Positions 1-8,230 are shown, numbered from the stretch's first letter. The stretch: 20,612 nucleotides of DNA from Chara braunii (GCA_003427395.1 BFEA01000038.1:3226648-3247259); one strand, 5' to 3'. Program-made: numbers and translations. Notes: a model not told the origin generated them from the sequence alone.

Positions 1-6
1 TCGGAG

Positions 7-10
<4 letters not shown>

Positions 11-65
<55 letters not shown>
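11..65. repeat. (AT)n microsatellite
   Basis: An uninterrupted AT dinucleotide tract of about 27 units. It abuts the left side of the hammerhead-bearing repeat, which has a second short AT-rich patch at 336-358. Confidence 0.97.
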
Positions 66-69
<4 letters not shown>

Positions 70-208
70 GCTTTGACTTTTGCCACAGGTACCTTGAGGG
101 CAGTGGTTGGTAAGACCTCAGGGTATCAGTTGTCGGACAGTTGTTGATGCTACCACAACCGGGGTTAAGGTGGATTATCACTTACAGTGTAATCAGTTAG
201 GGGATTCT

Positions 209-268
209 GCAGACTGTTGAGGGTTCAGCCTCCTGATGAGTCGGTGAAACTCCGACGAAACAGTTTGC
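209..268 (+). ncRNA. Hammerhead ribozyme, type III topology (copy 1)
   Basis: All three helices and the conserved core can be drawn. Stem III pairs 209-217 (GCAGACTGT) with 260-268 (ACAGTTTGC), nine pairs including one G-U. Residue 218 is the unpaired base before the cleavage site, giving a GUU triplet. Stem I is GAGG/CCTC (219-222 with 229-232) with a six-base loop. The core CTGATGA is 233-239. Stem II is GTCGG/CCGAC (240-244 with 252-256) with a seven-base loop. The core GAA follows at 257-259. The RNA opens at stem III, which defines type III. Predicted self-cleavage lies between 218 and 219. GUU obeys the NUH rule but is usually slower than GUC. Confidence 0.82.
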
Positions 269-440
269 CACAACCCCTCGTTTGTTGTCCTCTTCTCCCT
301 CTCTGCCTACGGTTTACCGGGCAGCTCTGTTTGACTATAATATATAAATATATATATCGTCGCCAAACAGAGCTGTCCGGTAAACTGTAGGCAGAGAGGG
401 AGAAAAGGACAAAAGAGGTGCTGTGACAAAAAATCTCGGC
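252..440. repeat. Long inverted repeat downstream of hammerhead 1
   Basis: The left arm (about 252-335) and right arm (about 361-440) are reverse complements over roughly 75 bases with few mismatches, for example CTCCCTCTCTGCCTAC against GTAGGCAGAGAGGGAG. The spacer 336-360 is AT-rich. The far end of the right arm reaches into a decayed copy of the ribozyme's 3' core, so the arms arose by inverted duplication of a hammerhead-adjacent sequence. Confidence 0.85.
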
Positions 441-534
441 GTATCTGTTTCATACAAGTATGTTGCGAATAGCCAGGCTTCCCAGAGCAGGAGCATAAAG
501 CAAGATGGTCTGCCTATATACACATATATATACA

Positions 535-753
535 TACATGGTTACCAGGCCGAACATTCAGGGGCACCCGGGCTGACCCCTGAATGTTCGAGCGCTCAGG
601 GTCCCGTTCGGGGTCCGAACCTGAAGGGGTTCGGCCCCCACCAAAACTTGTTTCGGGGCCTAAAAAATATTTTTTGTTGATTTTTTTTTGTGAGTTCTGT
701 ATGACATGTGCTACATGCATATAAAATTTCAAGGCATTTCGCCAAGCCAAAAC
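535..753 (+). mobile_element. GC-rich foldback element, head and conserved tail (copy A)
   Basis: It begins next to CATG as GGTTACCAGGC and carries a perfect 14-bp hairpin (551-564 with 577-590, CGAACATTCAGGGG). GTTCGG/CCGAAC words follow up to about 645, then a T-rich tail with TGTGAGTTCTGTATGA and AAGGCATTTCGCCAAGC. The same order of blocks recurs at 12211-12400, which shows that this is one repeat family. No coding potential is seen. The right end is not resolved. Confidence 0.65.
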
Positions 754-755
754 AA

Positions 756-787
<32 letters not shown>

Positions 788-788
788 A
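754..788. repeat. (AAAG)n microsatellite
   Basis: A run of GAAA tetranucleotides directly follows the tail of the foldback element. Confidence 0.95.
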
Positions 789-920
789 CTGAGCCCCCTG
801 CCTTCCCGAACTCCGGGTCCTTTCAAGACATCCGTGAAGTGGAACAATACAGAGAAGAGTAGAATGAACAAAAGAAAGAAGGAAAGAACTGAGCCCCCGA
901 ACAACATGCAACACGAAAAG

Positions 921-967
921 CAAACCAAACCAAACCAAACCAAACCAAACCAAACCAAACCAAACCA
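921..967. repeat. (AAACC)n microsatellite
   Basis: Nine tandem CAAAC/AAACC pentanucleotides, nearly perfect. Confidence 0.95.
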
Positions 968-1162
968 CAACCAAAACCAAAAGCCAAACAAACAAACATG
1001 CAACGGCAATCGGCTAATGAAACTGTCCACAGTGAACATCAAGGTGGCTCTGGGAAAAAAAAGAAAAAAGTCCCACTGGCTCTGGCTGCACCTAATAGCT
1101 CCTTAAACCCGAGAGAAAAAAGCACATGAGGCGATCACTACGATCATTGTTGTGTCTACCAA

Positions 1163-1292
1163 TGCGCCTCAGTGGGTACACCCATGAACTGTTGAAATGC
1201 AGACCAAGTTTGAATCCAGATGATGAATGACAAAATAATTTCTGAATTACGGGGGCAAGTCAGCTCAACTACGATATCGCCCTTTTTTTTTT
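1163..1292 (+). mobile_element. tRNA-derived SINE, family A, copy 1 (degenerate)
   Basis: The head GCCTCAGTGGGTACACCCATG matches the pol III A-box region of the better copies at 8231 and 11169. TTTGAATCCAGATG stands where the B box should be. The body (TTCTGAATTAC, then TATCGCCC) and the T-rich end match the family tail. Both promoter boxes are eroded, so this is a dead copy. Confidence 0.7.
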
Positions 1293-1672
1293 TTCAAAGG
1301 AGGGAGTTCGTTGACCTCACATGTGTAGGTTTTGCATTGGGTCCTCCCATCAGGTACGTTGGCTGTGACGCCGTTGGGTGTATCTTATCATTCTTATGTC
1401 GTGGTCCCGTGAACGTGGCTTGCTGTTAGCCTCGACAGGGGCTTTGTGCATTTCATAAGGGACACCGAACCCAGTTTCTGGCCAATATAATGCAACTGCG
1501 ACTGTGGTATGAACTTGGCCGAAGGTGCCTTGATCATAACAGTAAGGAGTTGCTTTTTCAACAAAAAAAAACAAGGAAAGACTGGACAAAAAAAGATCAC
1601 TGTTGTGTCCACATCGAAGAAATGCGACAAAGTTTTCAAATCATTGTCCAATCACCGCTTGAATCAATTCCC
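1293..1672. other. Unassigned sequence
   Basis: No gene, repeat family member or RNA is recognised here, apart from short A and T runs near 1280 and 1563. Short open frames lack domain-like composition. Confidence 0.5.
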
Positions 1673-1674
1673 TA

Positions 1675-1768
1675 CCATCTTCACCCGAATAGAATACCCT
1701 GTCATTATAGCCGCATTTGGTGCAACTTTCAGTCTAGGTGCAGCAATAATGTGACCCAGTGAAGACGG
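1675..1768. mobile_element. TA-flanked MITE (Stowaway-like), copy 1
   Basis: A 94-bp element bounded by TA on both sides (1673-1674 and 1769-1770). Its terminal inverted repeats are CCATCTTCACCC on the left and GTGAAGACGG on the right. The interior (TGTCATTATAGC, then CTTTCAGTCT) matches, in inverted orientation, the element at 12031-12135. TA target duplications are typical of Tc1/mariner-type MITEs. It encodes no protein. Confidence 0.7.
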
Positions 1769-1854
1769 TAGTGGCATGATCAAAGGGGACCTGCCGGTTC
1801 TACCAGCAACCGAAACTTTACGAATGGTGAATTCTGAATGGAAGTCGCTTACTA

Positions 1855-1882
1855 CCGTCTTCCCCCGACACAACGCACCTGG
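1855..1882. repeat. Half copy of the TA-flanked MITE end
   Basis: CCGTCTTCCCCCGACACAAC after TA resembles the left end of the MITE at 12031. With 1755-1770 it forms an outer inverted repeat around 1771-1853. It is a remnant, or the end of a longer relative. Confidence 0.5.
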
Positions 1883-2107
1883 GCAAAGGAAAAGGGAGGG
1901 TTTAATAAAAAACAAAAGTAGGAGGGAGGGACTAGTTTCTTAGCAAGTAGATATCTGGCGCCTGATGCTAGGGCGAAGAGGTTTTCTCCCCTTCCTTAAC
2001 AACCTGCACAGTCAATCCTCTGGTGGCCAGAGCATTCAATGCTGGCAGGTTTCACAGTCATGTTCTCTTGATCCAGTCTGTATTCATTCTGCAATGCATT
2101 CTGTAAT
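1883..2107. other. Unassigned sequence
   Basis: Nothing is recognised between the MITE remnant and the first poly(A) repeat copy. Confidence 0.5.
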
Positions 2108-2250
2108 GGGACGCTGGACCCATTTTCCAGCAGGTGATGCTCCCCACCAATAGATGGAGCCTCCCCCCGGGTGCTACTGGTGTCTGGCCTTGTCAGCACC
2201 ACTAGCACTGCAGGGGTGCTTTTCGAAAAAAAAAAAAAGGAAAAAAAAAA
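2108..2250 (+). mobile_element. Poly(A) SINE-like repeat, family B, copy 1
   Basis: The conserved head runs from GGGACGCTGGACCC through TTTTCCAGCAGGTG and CTCCCCACCAATAGATGGAG. A variable body and an A-rich tail (2226-2250) follow. The same head-to-poly(A) polarity occurs at 9064 (+) and, inverted, at 2514 and 20181. This fits a non-autonomous retroposon. No clear pol III boxes or target duplications are visible. Confidence 0.65.
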
Positions 2251-2357
2251 GGGTCAGGTACAGCCAAAATGAGGGTGTTTTGTGTTTGGGGGAACATGGT
2301 AGTAGTTCCTAAGGCCGTAGCTCCCTTTGACAAGCTACACCTGCCCTAGGCGTACTT

Positions 2358-2514
2358 TCTTTTTTTTTTTTTTTTTTTTTTTTTTTGTTGGTAACAGGCC
2401 ATAGCAGGCCTACTAGGGGGGCTGATATGAGCAGCCTCCCCTAGCAAGCCCACTGCTGGCCGCTCAATCTATTGGTGGGGAGCATCACCTGCTGCAAAAC
2501 GGGTCCAACGTCCC
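2358..2514 (-). mobile_element. Poly(A) SINE-like repeat, family B, copy 2
   Basis: This is the reverse complement of the family B head (TATTGGTGGGGAGCATCACC, then ACGGGTCCAACGTCCC), preceded on the plus strand by a T tract at 2358-2386. Copies 1 and 2 form an inverted pair about 107 bp apart. Confidence 0.65.
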
Positions 2515-2799
2515 TTGTGTACATGAGGAATTGCTCTGTGCCAAAACCACTTTGTGCCTGAAAAATGCCTATTGCTGGGGAAACCGGGGGCCAGCCAGGG
2601 CCACTGGGGGGCACCAGTAGGCCCTTTCTTCCCCCTGCTCATCTCCCTTCCTGTGCCACTGCCTATTCTAGGCGTACCAGATCTGTTCAAGTCAGAAACT
2701 CAGAAAAAGGGAAGAAAGATTCTACAGACCTGGAAGGAGCCATCGCAGGGGTATGGTACCTGATGATGCTCATATCATCTCAGGTAACAGTCTCAGCGG

Positions 2800-2835
<36 letters not shown>

Positions 2836-2845
2836 AGAGAGAGAG
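2515..2845. other. Unassigned sequence with poly(A) tract
   Basis: No gene is seen. A long A run (about 2806-2832) followed by GA repeats lies at the right end. The segment AAGATTCTACAGACCTGGAA has a weak partner near 3333. Confidence 0.5.
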
Positions 2846-2889
2846 TCTAGCCTAGCCTGAGTCAATAGATTTCCTACAGTCAGATTTCT
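2846..2889 (+). repeat. Short dispersed repeat (TCTAGCCTAGCCTGAGTCAA)
   Basis: This segment is repeated with few changes at 3787-3830, including TTTCCTACAGTCA. Both copies follow A-rich tracts, so they may be ends of a degraded retroposon. Confidence 0.6.
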
Positions 2890-3066
2890 TTTTTTTTCCC
2901 TTTTTTTTTACTACGCTATATTCTTCTCTCGATGTCACCTTTCACTATTTACCTACCACTACTCCTAAGCGTAGACAGGGGACCCCTGCAAGCGTAGCGA
3001 CCTCTCACAATTAAGGGGATGCGTGTAGCCCTCTGCCCTAATCGGTAGTGGTCAGGGAGTAGGGGC

Positions 3067-3067
3067 G

Positions 3068-3094
<27 letters not shown>
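3067..3094. repeat. Poly(G) tract, 28 bases
   Basis: An uninterrupted G run. It could form quadruplexes and is a likely sequencing-error site. Confidence 0.95.
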
Positions 3095-3098
<4 letters not shown>

Positions 3099-3390
3099 TA
3101 ACGCAAAGACCGAGCATTTTGCCAGTAGCTGCACCCTCCCATCTACTTCCCCCCCCCGCCCCCATCAAATAGCAGCAGTGAATATGGCCAACACTGTCCC
3201 ACACACCGCACACAACGCACTCACGCTCACACTCACATGCTTGTTGGTCATATAGCCCGACTAATGAGCTAGGCCGCAGTCAGATTCCGTGTTCAAACTT
3301 CCAAAGTAAAAAACCCTAAAAACAGAAAGAAAAGATTCTACATACCTAAAAGAGTATAGCCTACCCAAAAAAAAAAAAAAAAGAGTCTAG

Positions 3391-3727
3391 CCCATGGTAA
3401 CCGCCCGGATGTCCGGACCGGGTTCCAGACAGTCCGGTGTCTGGTGTCTGGTGTCCGGTGTCCGGTCCCCATGTCTGGATGTAGGCCCCTGGGGCAAAAA
3501 AAAAAAAAAAAAAAGCGGCGGCCCAGGCATGGTAACCCCGGACCCGGACACCGGACACGTCCGGACTGTCTTCCGGACCAGTGTCTGGACCGGTCCGGAC
3601 TGTCCGGTGATCCGGACATCACCGGACACCAGACATCACGGGACACCGGACAGTCCGGACCGGTCCAGACACTGGTCCGGAAGACAGTCCGGAAGTGTCC
3701 GGTGTCCGGGTTCGCGGCTACCATGGT
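3391..3727. mobile_element. GC-rich foldback element built from GTCCGG/CCGGAC words
   Basis: The left half (3391-3510) starts CATGGTAACCGCCC. The second half starts CATGGTAACCCCGG at 3530 and ends GCGGCTACCATGG at 3727. The arms about 3530-3615 and 3640-3727 are reverse complements over roughly 85 bases. The interior is dense in CCGGAC/GTCCGG and GTCTGG words. A long A tract (3497-3516) separates the halves. The CATG-GGTNNCC termini match the elements at 535 and 12211. Confidence 0.7.
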
Positions 3728-3798
3728 CTAGCCTAGCCCCCCCCCAAAAAAAAGAGTCTAGCCTTGCCCCCCCCCAAAAAAAAGAATCTAGCCTAGCC
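3726..3798 (+). repeat. 30-bp tandem repeat
   Basis: About 2.4 units of TCTAGCC(T/A)(A/T)GCC, a C run and an A run, with a 30-bp period starting at 3726, 3756 and 3786. It runs into the second copy of the TCTAGCCTAGCCTGAGTCAA repeat. Confidence 0.85.
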
Positions 3799-3840
3799 TG
3801 AGTCAACATATTTCCTACAGTCAAATTTCGTGTTCAGAAT

Positions 3841-3922
3841 TCCGCGAGCGCGAAACAGCGAAGAACTTGAAATCCAGTGAAAATACTTGGGCAGGTTGCG
3901 GGTTCGAATCTCGGTCCGGCCA
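3841..3922 (+). pseudogene. tRNA-Ser(UGA)-like remnant
   Basis: ACTTGAAATCC resembles the anticodon arm of tRNA-Ser with a UGA anticodon. GCGGGTTCGAATCTCGG has a T-loop (TTCGAAT, a B-box match) with mostly paired flanks, and TCCGGCCA would be the 3' acceptor side. No matching 5' acceptor strand or clean D arm is visible, so it is not a working tRNA gene. It could be a decayed tRNA or the head of another SINE family. Confidence 0.4.
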
Positions 3923-4141
3923 ACACATGCTGTCCAACACATTCAAATGGATAATTCTGGAAGTCCTTTCAGAATCTTCCTCTATAAGATTGAGATGGTA
4001 TTGCGATCTTGGATCCATATTCCCACAGAAGGGGACCTCTCCCTCACATGCTGATGGATGGTGCGACCTTTTCAAACAATGGCCATTTTTCTAACCATAC
4101 ATCTGAAGGGAAACATGAACCTACACAGCAAGTCAACAACC

Positions 4142-4380
4142 GCCCTCCCTCCCTCCCTCCCTCCCTCGCTCCCTCCCTCCCTCCGTCCCCACCTCTGTGC
4201 ATCTCTTTCTCCTGCCTTCCTGCCTCCCACACTCCTCCTCACCATCCCTCCCTCTCTCCCTTCCCCCAACATCTCTCCCTCCCTCCCTCCCTCCCTCCAT
4301 GCATATCTGTGTCCTGCCTTCCTGCCTCCCACACTCCTCACCCTCCCTCTCCCTCCCTCTCCACCTGCGCAGCCTCCCAC
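4142..4380. repeat. CCCT-rich low-complexity tract with internal duplication
   Basis: (CCCT)n runs at 4142-4185 and 4275-4296. The segment TCCTGCCTTCCTGCCTCCCA occurs twice about 101 bp apart (4211 and 4312). Long open frames on both strands here are compositional artefacts. Confidence 0.85.
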
Positions 4381-4737
4381 CATTCCACCCTCATATGATA
4401 AAGATTTCGATAACTGATTCAAAATAATAAATTCATAACAATCACTGCTACACCTGCAATGACAAAGTAAAAATAAGAAATATGCCGATTCACTCGCAAT
4501 GACCCTATACCAGATACCGATTCGCTCGCAATGACCACTCCTTGCAAAATTTCACTTTCTGAATAACGCTGGCCTCAAAAAACCATTTTTGTGGGTAACT
4601 TGGCCATACCACCCCCCATGGTACAGACCCCCCCCCCCCTTTTTTTTTTTTTTAACAATAATCCTCGTTAATATCCAATGACAGCCACACCGAAGGATGT
4701 GCGGACAAAGCCGCTGCCACAGTTCCTCCCGCCGAAA
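4381..4737. other. Region 3' of the RNase HII stop codon
   Basis: It lies downstream of the gene on the minus strand, so part may be 3' UTR. A 15-base A run (as T on the plus strand, about 4640-4654) lies about 85-100 bases past the stop. I find no convincing AATAAA signal before it. A short segment with GATTCACTCGCAATGACC is repeated near 4490 and 4520. Confidence 0.4.
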
Positions 4738-4867
4738 TCACACATACTTATTGATGGGAGCGAATGTCCGGCGATGGATCTCGCATGGCCCGTGCGTCTT
4801 TATCGCTGCCATGTGCGCAGCTGTTCCATAGCCCTTGTGTGCTTTAAATCCGTACTCCGGCCACTTT
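4738..4867 (-). CDS. rnhB: Ribonuclease HII, last coding exon (C-terminus)
   Basis: Ribonuclease HII cuts the RNA strand of RNA-DNA hybrids and nicks at ribonucleotides embedded in DNA. Read on the minus strand, the exon starts after a CAG acceptor (868-870 of the 4 kb block). Its first base completes an AGA codon with the exon at 19184-19266. It then encodes 42 residues ending KYV and TGA at 4738-4740. It contains [13 protein letters not shown] and [13 protein letters not shown], the conserved YGF-x-x-HKGY and HR-x-(S/T)-F blocks that close bacterial RNase HII. The end just after FAPI is the usual family C-terminus. The bacterial style suggests an organelle-targeted enzyme, but no transit peptide is in view. 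Its first 29 bases are duplicated 117 bp upstream in the intron. Confidence 0.94.
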
Positions 4868-5069
4868 CTGCACACACACAAATTATTGCAAGGAGGAGAG
4901 GATGATACACAAGGGAAGGAAAAAAAATCAAACAGGGAGAGATGAAGACAACCCCGTGCTTTGAATCCGTACTCCGGCCACTTTCTACACACACAAATTG
5001 TTGCAAGGAGGAGAGGATGATACACAAGGGAAGGAAAAAAATCAAACAGGGAGAGATGAAGACAACCCC
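4839..5069 (-). repeat. 117-bp tandem duplication across the last exon's acceptor
   Basis: Unit 1 (4839-4955) and unit 2 (4956-5069) are nearly identical. Each includes the first 29 bases of the final RNase HII exon and about 88 bases of the preceding intron with its pyrimidine tract. Unit 1 is the copy continuous with the rest of the exon. Confidence 0.95.
4956..4987 (-). other. Decoy 3' splice site and exon start (duplicate)
   Basis: On the minus strand TGTGTGTAG precedes AAAGTGGCCGGAGTACGG, repeating the real acceptor with TAG instead of CAG. The pyrimidine-rich tract upstream is kept. The exon start (4984) is 117 bases, or 39 codons, from the real one (4867), and no stop codon lies between them in that frame. 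Use of this acceptor would add 39 residues containing a second KWPEYGFKA. Confidence 0.8.
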
Positions 5070-5327
5070 AAAAAAGAGAGGGCAGTCCAAGGGAGCGTAG
5101 GCTTAGGAAGAAATGTAGCTCTTTCACATATGGGTGGGGGCTATACAAAGGAGGCAAAAGCCGCAAAACTGCAGTGCAGGTGGATGCAACGACAGCCACT
5201 AGTTTATTTTTGCATATCCCTTTTAATTTGTGTAGGCAAAATCATTTTTGGTTCACCAAACACTTCTACGTTTTTCTACTCCAAAATTGAATTCATCTCC
5301 AATTTTCTTTTTTTCTTCCAGTTCATG

Positions 5328-5329
<2 letters not shown>
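5070..5329. other. Unassigned intronic sequence
   Basis: Nothing is recognised between the acceptor duplication and the TTA microsatellite. Confidence 0.5.
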
Positions 5330-5360
<31 letters not shown>

Positions 5361-5361
5361 T
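5330..5361. repeat. (TTA)n microsatellite
   Basis: About ten ATT/TTA triplets within T-rich sequence. Confidence 0.95.
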
Positions 5362-5518
5362 TAATTTTTTTTTACACCAACTTTGCATTTCATTAAACAG
5401 AAAAAAAGGAGGAGGAGGCCGGGAATCCAGTTCATGTTTCAAACAAATGCCATTTTAACAATGATTTTCTCTCGAATACCACACAGAGGCAGTTTCAGAG
5501 TTTCGCTAAGCAGCTGTA

Positions 5519-5520
<2 letters not shown>

Positions 5521-5582
<62 letters not shown>
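5521..5582. repeat. (TC)n microsatellite
   Basis: About 30 uninterrupted TC dinucleotides. Confidence 0.97.
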
Positions 5583-5584
<2 letters not shown>

Positions 5585-5989
5585 CGTTCTTCTTTCTGTC
5601 TGTCTTTTCGGACCGCCTCCTGTTGTTTTGTTTTTTTGTTTTGTTTCCCCTGTACCGATGAATAACATGATTTTGAAATTGTCTTATCCCTATACTCTTA
5701 AAGAATGCAAAGGGCCCAGCGTGAGGCTTCCCGCTGGGCCCAGCGAAATTCGATGTGGAGGCGGGCGGGACTGGGGCAAGGTAAATCGGCCGCGGTGTTT
5801 CGTGGTGGGCCTGCGGGCGGGAGTGAGGGAAATTGGTGTGGCGGTTCCACGCTACACGCCCCGCTCTGCAGTGTCGGGAGGACACAAAGTCCCATTCCCC
5901 GCTGCCACTGTTTTTCTTTCAACCCCCCCATTCAGTTCTGTTTCCCGCCAGTCCGTGGTGCCGGGCGGGGGCCGCATCGATGTGGAAAA
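5583..5989. other. Unassigned intronic sequence before the minisatellite
   Basis: No gene is recognised. A short imperfect palindrome, GGGCCCAGCGTGAGGC with CCGCTGGGCCC, lies at 5712-5741. Confidence 0.5.
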
Positions 5990-7688
5990 GGGTGGCAATG
6001 GAAAGATGTGATGGACGAGGGAGGATCAACGCAGGAGGAGGAAGGAGGAAGAGGGAGAAAGACATTTGGGGCATGTGGCACATGTGCGCTCAGAGCAGGA
6101 AGGGTGGGAGAAAGAGGGAGGATGAAGAGGGAGAAGAATGTTTGAGCCGATCGAAACAAAGGAGGCAGCATGAGGAGCAGCGAGGACGAGGAGGAACAAC
6201 GAAAAAGAGGAGCAAGGGGACCATGAGAATGGAGGAAAGAGGAGGAGGATGGAACAAAAGGAGAAAGAGGGACGAAAAGGAGGAGGACGATAAGCATGGC
6301 AGACGACGAGAATTCATGGAGGAGGGGAGAGGATGTAGGGAGGAGGTTGCCAGGGGGAGGAGGACATTGCGCAAGTGGGAGGAGGAGGTCAGAACGAGGG
6401 GGATGAGGAGGTCGCACAAGGAGGGGGAGGTTGTGCGAGGGGGAAGCGGACGTCGCGACAAGGAGGAGGAGGAGGTCGGAAGAGAGGTGGGAGGAGGTCA
6501 TGCGAGGGGGAAGCAGACATCGTGACAAGGAGGAGGAGGAGGTCGTGCGAGGGGGATGAAGAGGTGGGTGGAGGATGCGTGAGGGGGAGGAGGTCGCACA
6601 AGGATTAGGAGGACGTTGTGTGAGGGGGAGGAAGAGGTCGAGCAAGGGAGAGGTCAGAAGACGGGAAGGAAGTCGTGCGAGGGGGAGAAGGGGGGCGCGC
6701 GAGGGGTAGGAGGAGGTCGCGCGAGGGGTAGGAGGAGGTCGCGCGAGGGGTAGGAGGAGGTCGCACGAGGGGGAGGAGGAGGAGGAGGTTGTGTGAGGGG
6801 GAGGAGGAGGAGGAGGTCGTGCGAGGGGGATGAGGAGGTGGGTGGAGGACGTGTGATGGGGAGGAGGTCACACACAAGGATTAGGAGGACGTTGTGTGAG
6901 GGGGAGAAAGAGGTCGAGCAAGGGAGAGGTCAGAAGAGGGGCAGAAAGTCGCGCGAGGGGGAGGAGGAGGTTGGAAGATGATGTGTGAGGGGGAGGAGCG
7001 GGTCGCGCAAGGACGAGCAGGAGGTCGCAAGAGGGGGAGGAGCCTAGGAGGAGGTCGCACAAGGGAGAGGAGGAGGTCGAAAGAGGGGGAGGAGTGGGTT
7101 GTGCAAGGGGGAGGAGGAAGTAGTGCGAGGGAGAGGAGCAGGTCGCACGAGGAGGACAAGAGGTTGCAGGAGGTCGTGCGGAGGTCGGAAGGGAGGTGGA
7201 AGGAGGTCGCACGAGTGGGATGAGGAGGTCGGACGAGGACACGTGAGAGGTGAGGAGGAGGTCGCGCAAGGAGGAGGAGGGGCTGGAGGAGGTCAAAAGA
7301 GAGGTAGGAGAACGTCGCGTGATGGGGAGGAGGAGGTCGGAAGATGATGTGCAAGGGGGAAAAGCAGTTGCGCAAGGACGGGGAGGAGGTCCCATGAAAG
7401 GAAGGAGGAAGTCCCGCAAGGGGGAGGAGGAGGTCCGAAGAGGAAGAGGAGTGGGTTGTGCACGGGGGGGGAGGAGGTCATGGGAGGGGTAGGAACAGGT
7501 CGCACGCTGGGATGAAAGGTTGGCGGAGGTCGTGCAGGAGGGGGAGGAGGAGTTCACACCAGTAGGAGGGGGATGTCACGCTAGGGGGAGGAGTTTGTGC
7601 GAGTGGGAGGAGGGGGCCACGAGGGGGGACGAGGAGGTCACGCTAGGGAGAGGAGGTCGCACAAGGGGAAGTATGTGCGTGCGAGGGG

Positions 7689-7690
<2 letters not shown>
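5990..7690. repeat. Purine-rich GGAGGAGGTCG minisatellite, about 1.7 kb
   Basis: The plus strand is almost all G and A, broken at intervals by GTCG(C/T)GCGAG words. The basic module is GAGGGGGAGGAGGAGGTCG with variants. Three exact 22-bp copies (GCGCGAGGGGTAGGAGGAGG plus TC) sit at 6697-6762. A longer unit of about 275 bp is repeated at about 6545-6650 and 6820-6930. In the RNase HII pre-mRNA (minus strand) this is a very long pyrimidine tract. Open frames of up to 237 codons within it are repetitive artefacts. Confidence 0.93.

Positions 7691-7692
<2 letters not shown>

Positions 7693-7747
<55 letters not shown>
7693..7747. repeat. (GA)n microsatellite
   Basis: About 27 uninterrupted AG dinucleotides, directly following the minisatellite. 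Confidence 0.97.
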
Positions 7748-7750
<3 letters not shown>

Positions 7751-8230
7751 CTGGCATATCTTCCTCCAAATGATGAAAAGATGCCATCGGCCTTTTTTGG
7801 GGCGGTGGTAATTTGCCAAATACTCCCATAAGTTGAGATGTATTTCAAAATGTCCCTGAAAGATCTCGGTACAGTAGAATGGCCTTTTGGGCTGACATCT
7901 TTGTGTTATGCCCCTGTCAGCCGCGTGTGCAAATTTGCAATGTCAGCCTCCCCATTTGGGCCTTGGCCTTTTGCAATTGCACCTACGAAAAGTTGGCAAC
8001 TACCGAGGCATTTTGCGAAGTTGGACGGTGTCCGATAGGGGTACATTGCAAAGACCGGGTCCAACCGGTGTCCGGGGTGTTTCGCAAATGTTTTTGTAAA
8101 CGTCCTTCACCGCAGCGTGGCTGCTGCAGGTCCATTTGTTTCATACAAAGGATACAAGAAATGCAAATCTTTCAAATCATGCAAATCATGGAGTTTGGGT
8201 TTGGACAGAATATAGGCAAAATGGACAAAT
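7748..8230. other. Unassigned intronic sequence
   Basis: No repeat or gene is recognised. One plus-strand frame (7879-8238) is cysteine-rich but has no homology I can name and runs into a SINE. Confidence 0.45.

Larger units (their letters stand above)
66..440 (+). mobile_element. Hammerhead-ribozyme repeat element with inverted arms
   Basis: This non-coding repeat contains a complete hammerhead ribozyme (209-268). It is followed by a pair of inverted arms, 252-335 and 361-440, around an AT-rich centre. The arm sequence recurs on the minus strand at 11531-11622, so it belongs to a dispersed family. No reverse transcriptase or integrase is visible, so the element would be non-autonomous. Small retroelements with type III hammerheads are known as retrozymes in plants, and other hammerheads occur in Penelope-like elements and SINEs. 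Which class this is cannot be decided here, because no LTR, primer-binding site or target duplication is clear. The outer limits are approximate. Confidence 0.6.

Noticed and set aside
3338-3801. Open frames of 128 to 135 codons on both strands
   Set aside because: They are by-products of the palindromic GTCCGG foldback and poly(A) tracts.
3821-4075. Minus-strand frame containing RDSNPQP
   Set aside because: This peptide is a familiar artefact of translating tRNA-like T arms in reverse. It overlaps the tRNA-Ser-like remnant.
4638-4654. Genomic A tract marking RNase HII as a processed retrocopy
   Set aside because: The gene retains a spliced structure with good splice sites, so it is not a processed copy. 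A runs are common throughout the window.
5932-7557. Long open frames (up to 237 codons) on both strands
   Set aside because: They lie in the purine-rich minisatellite, are open in several frames at once and encode only repetitive R/G/E or P/S/L strings.
5990-7690. Regular repeats suggestive of a CRISPR array
   Set aside because: There are no unique spacers of constant length, the repeats are variable, and the sequence is eukaryotic.
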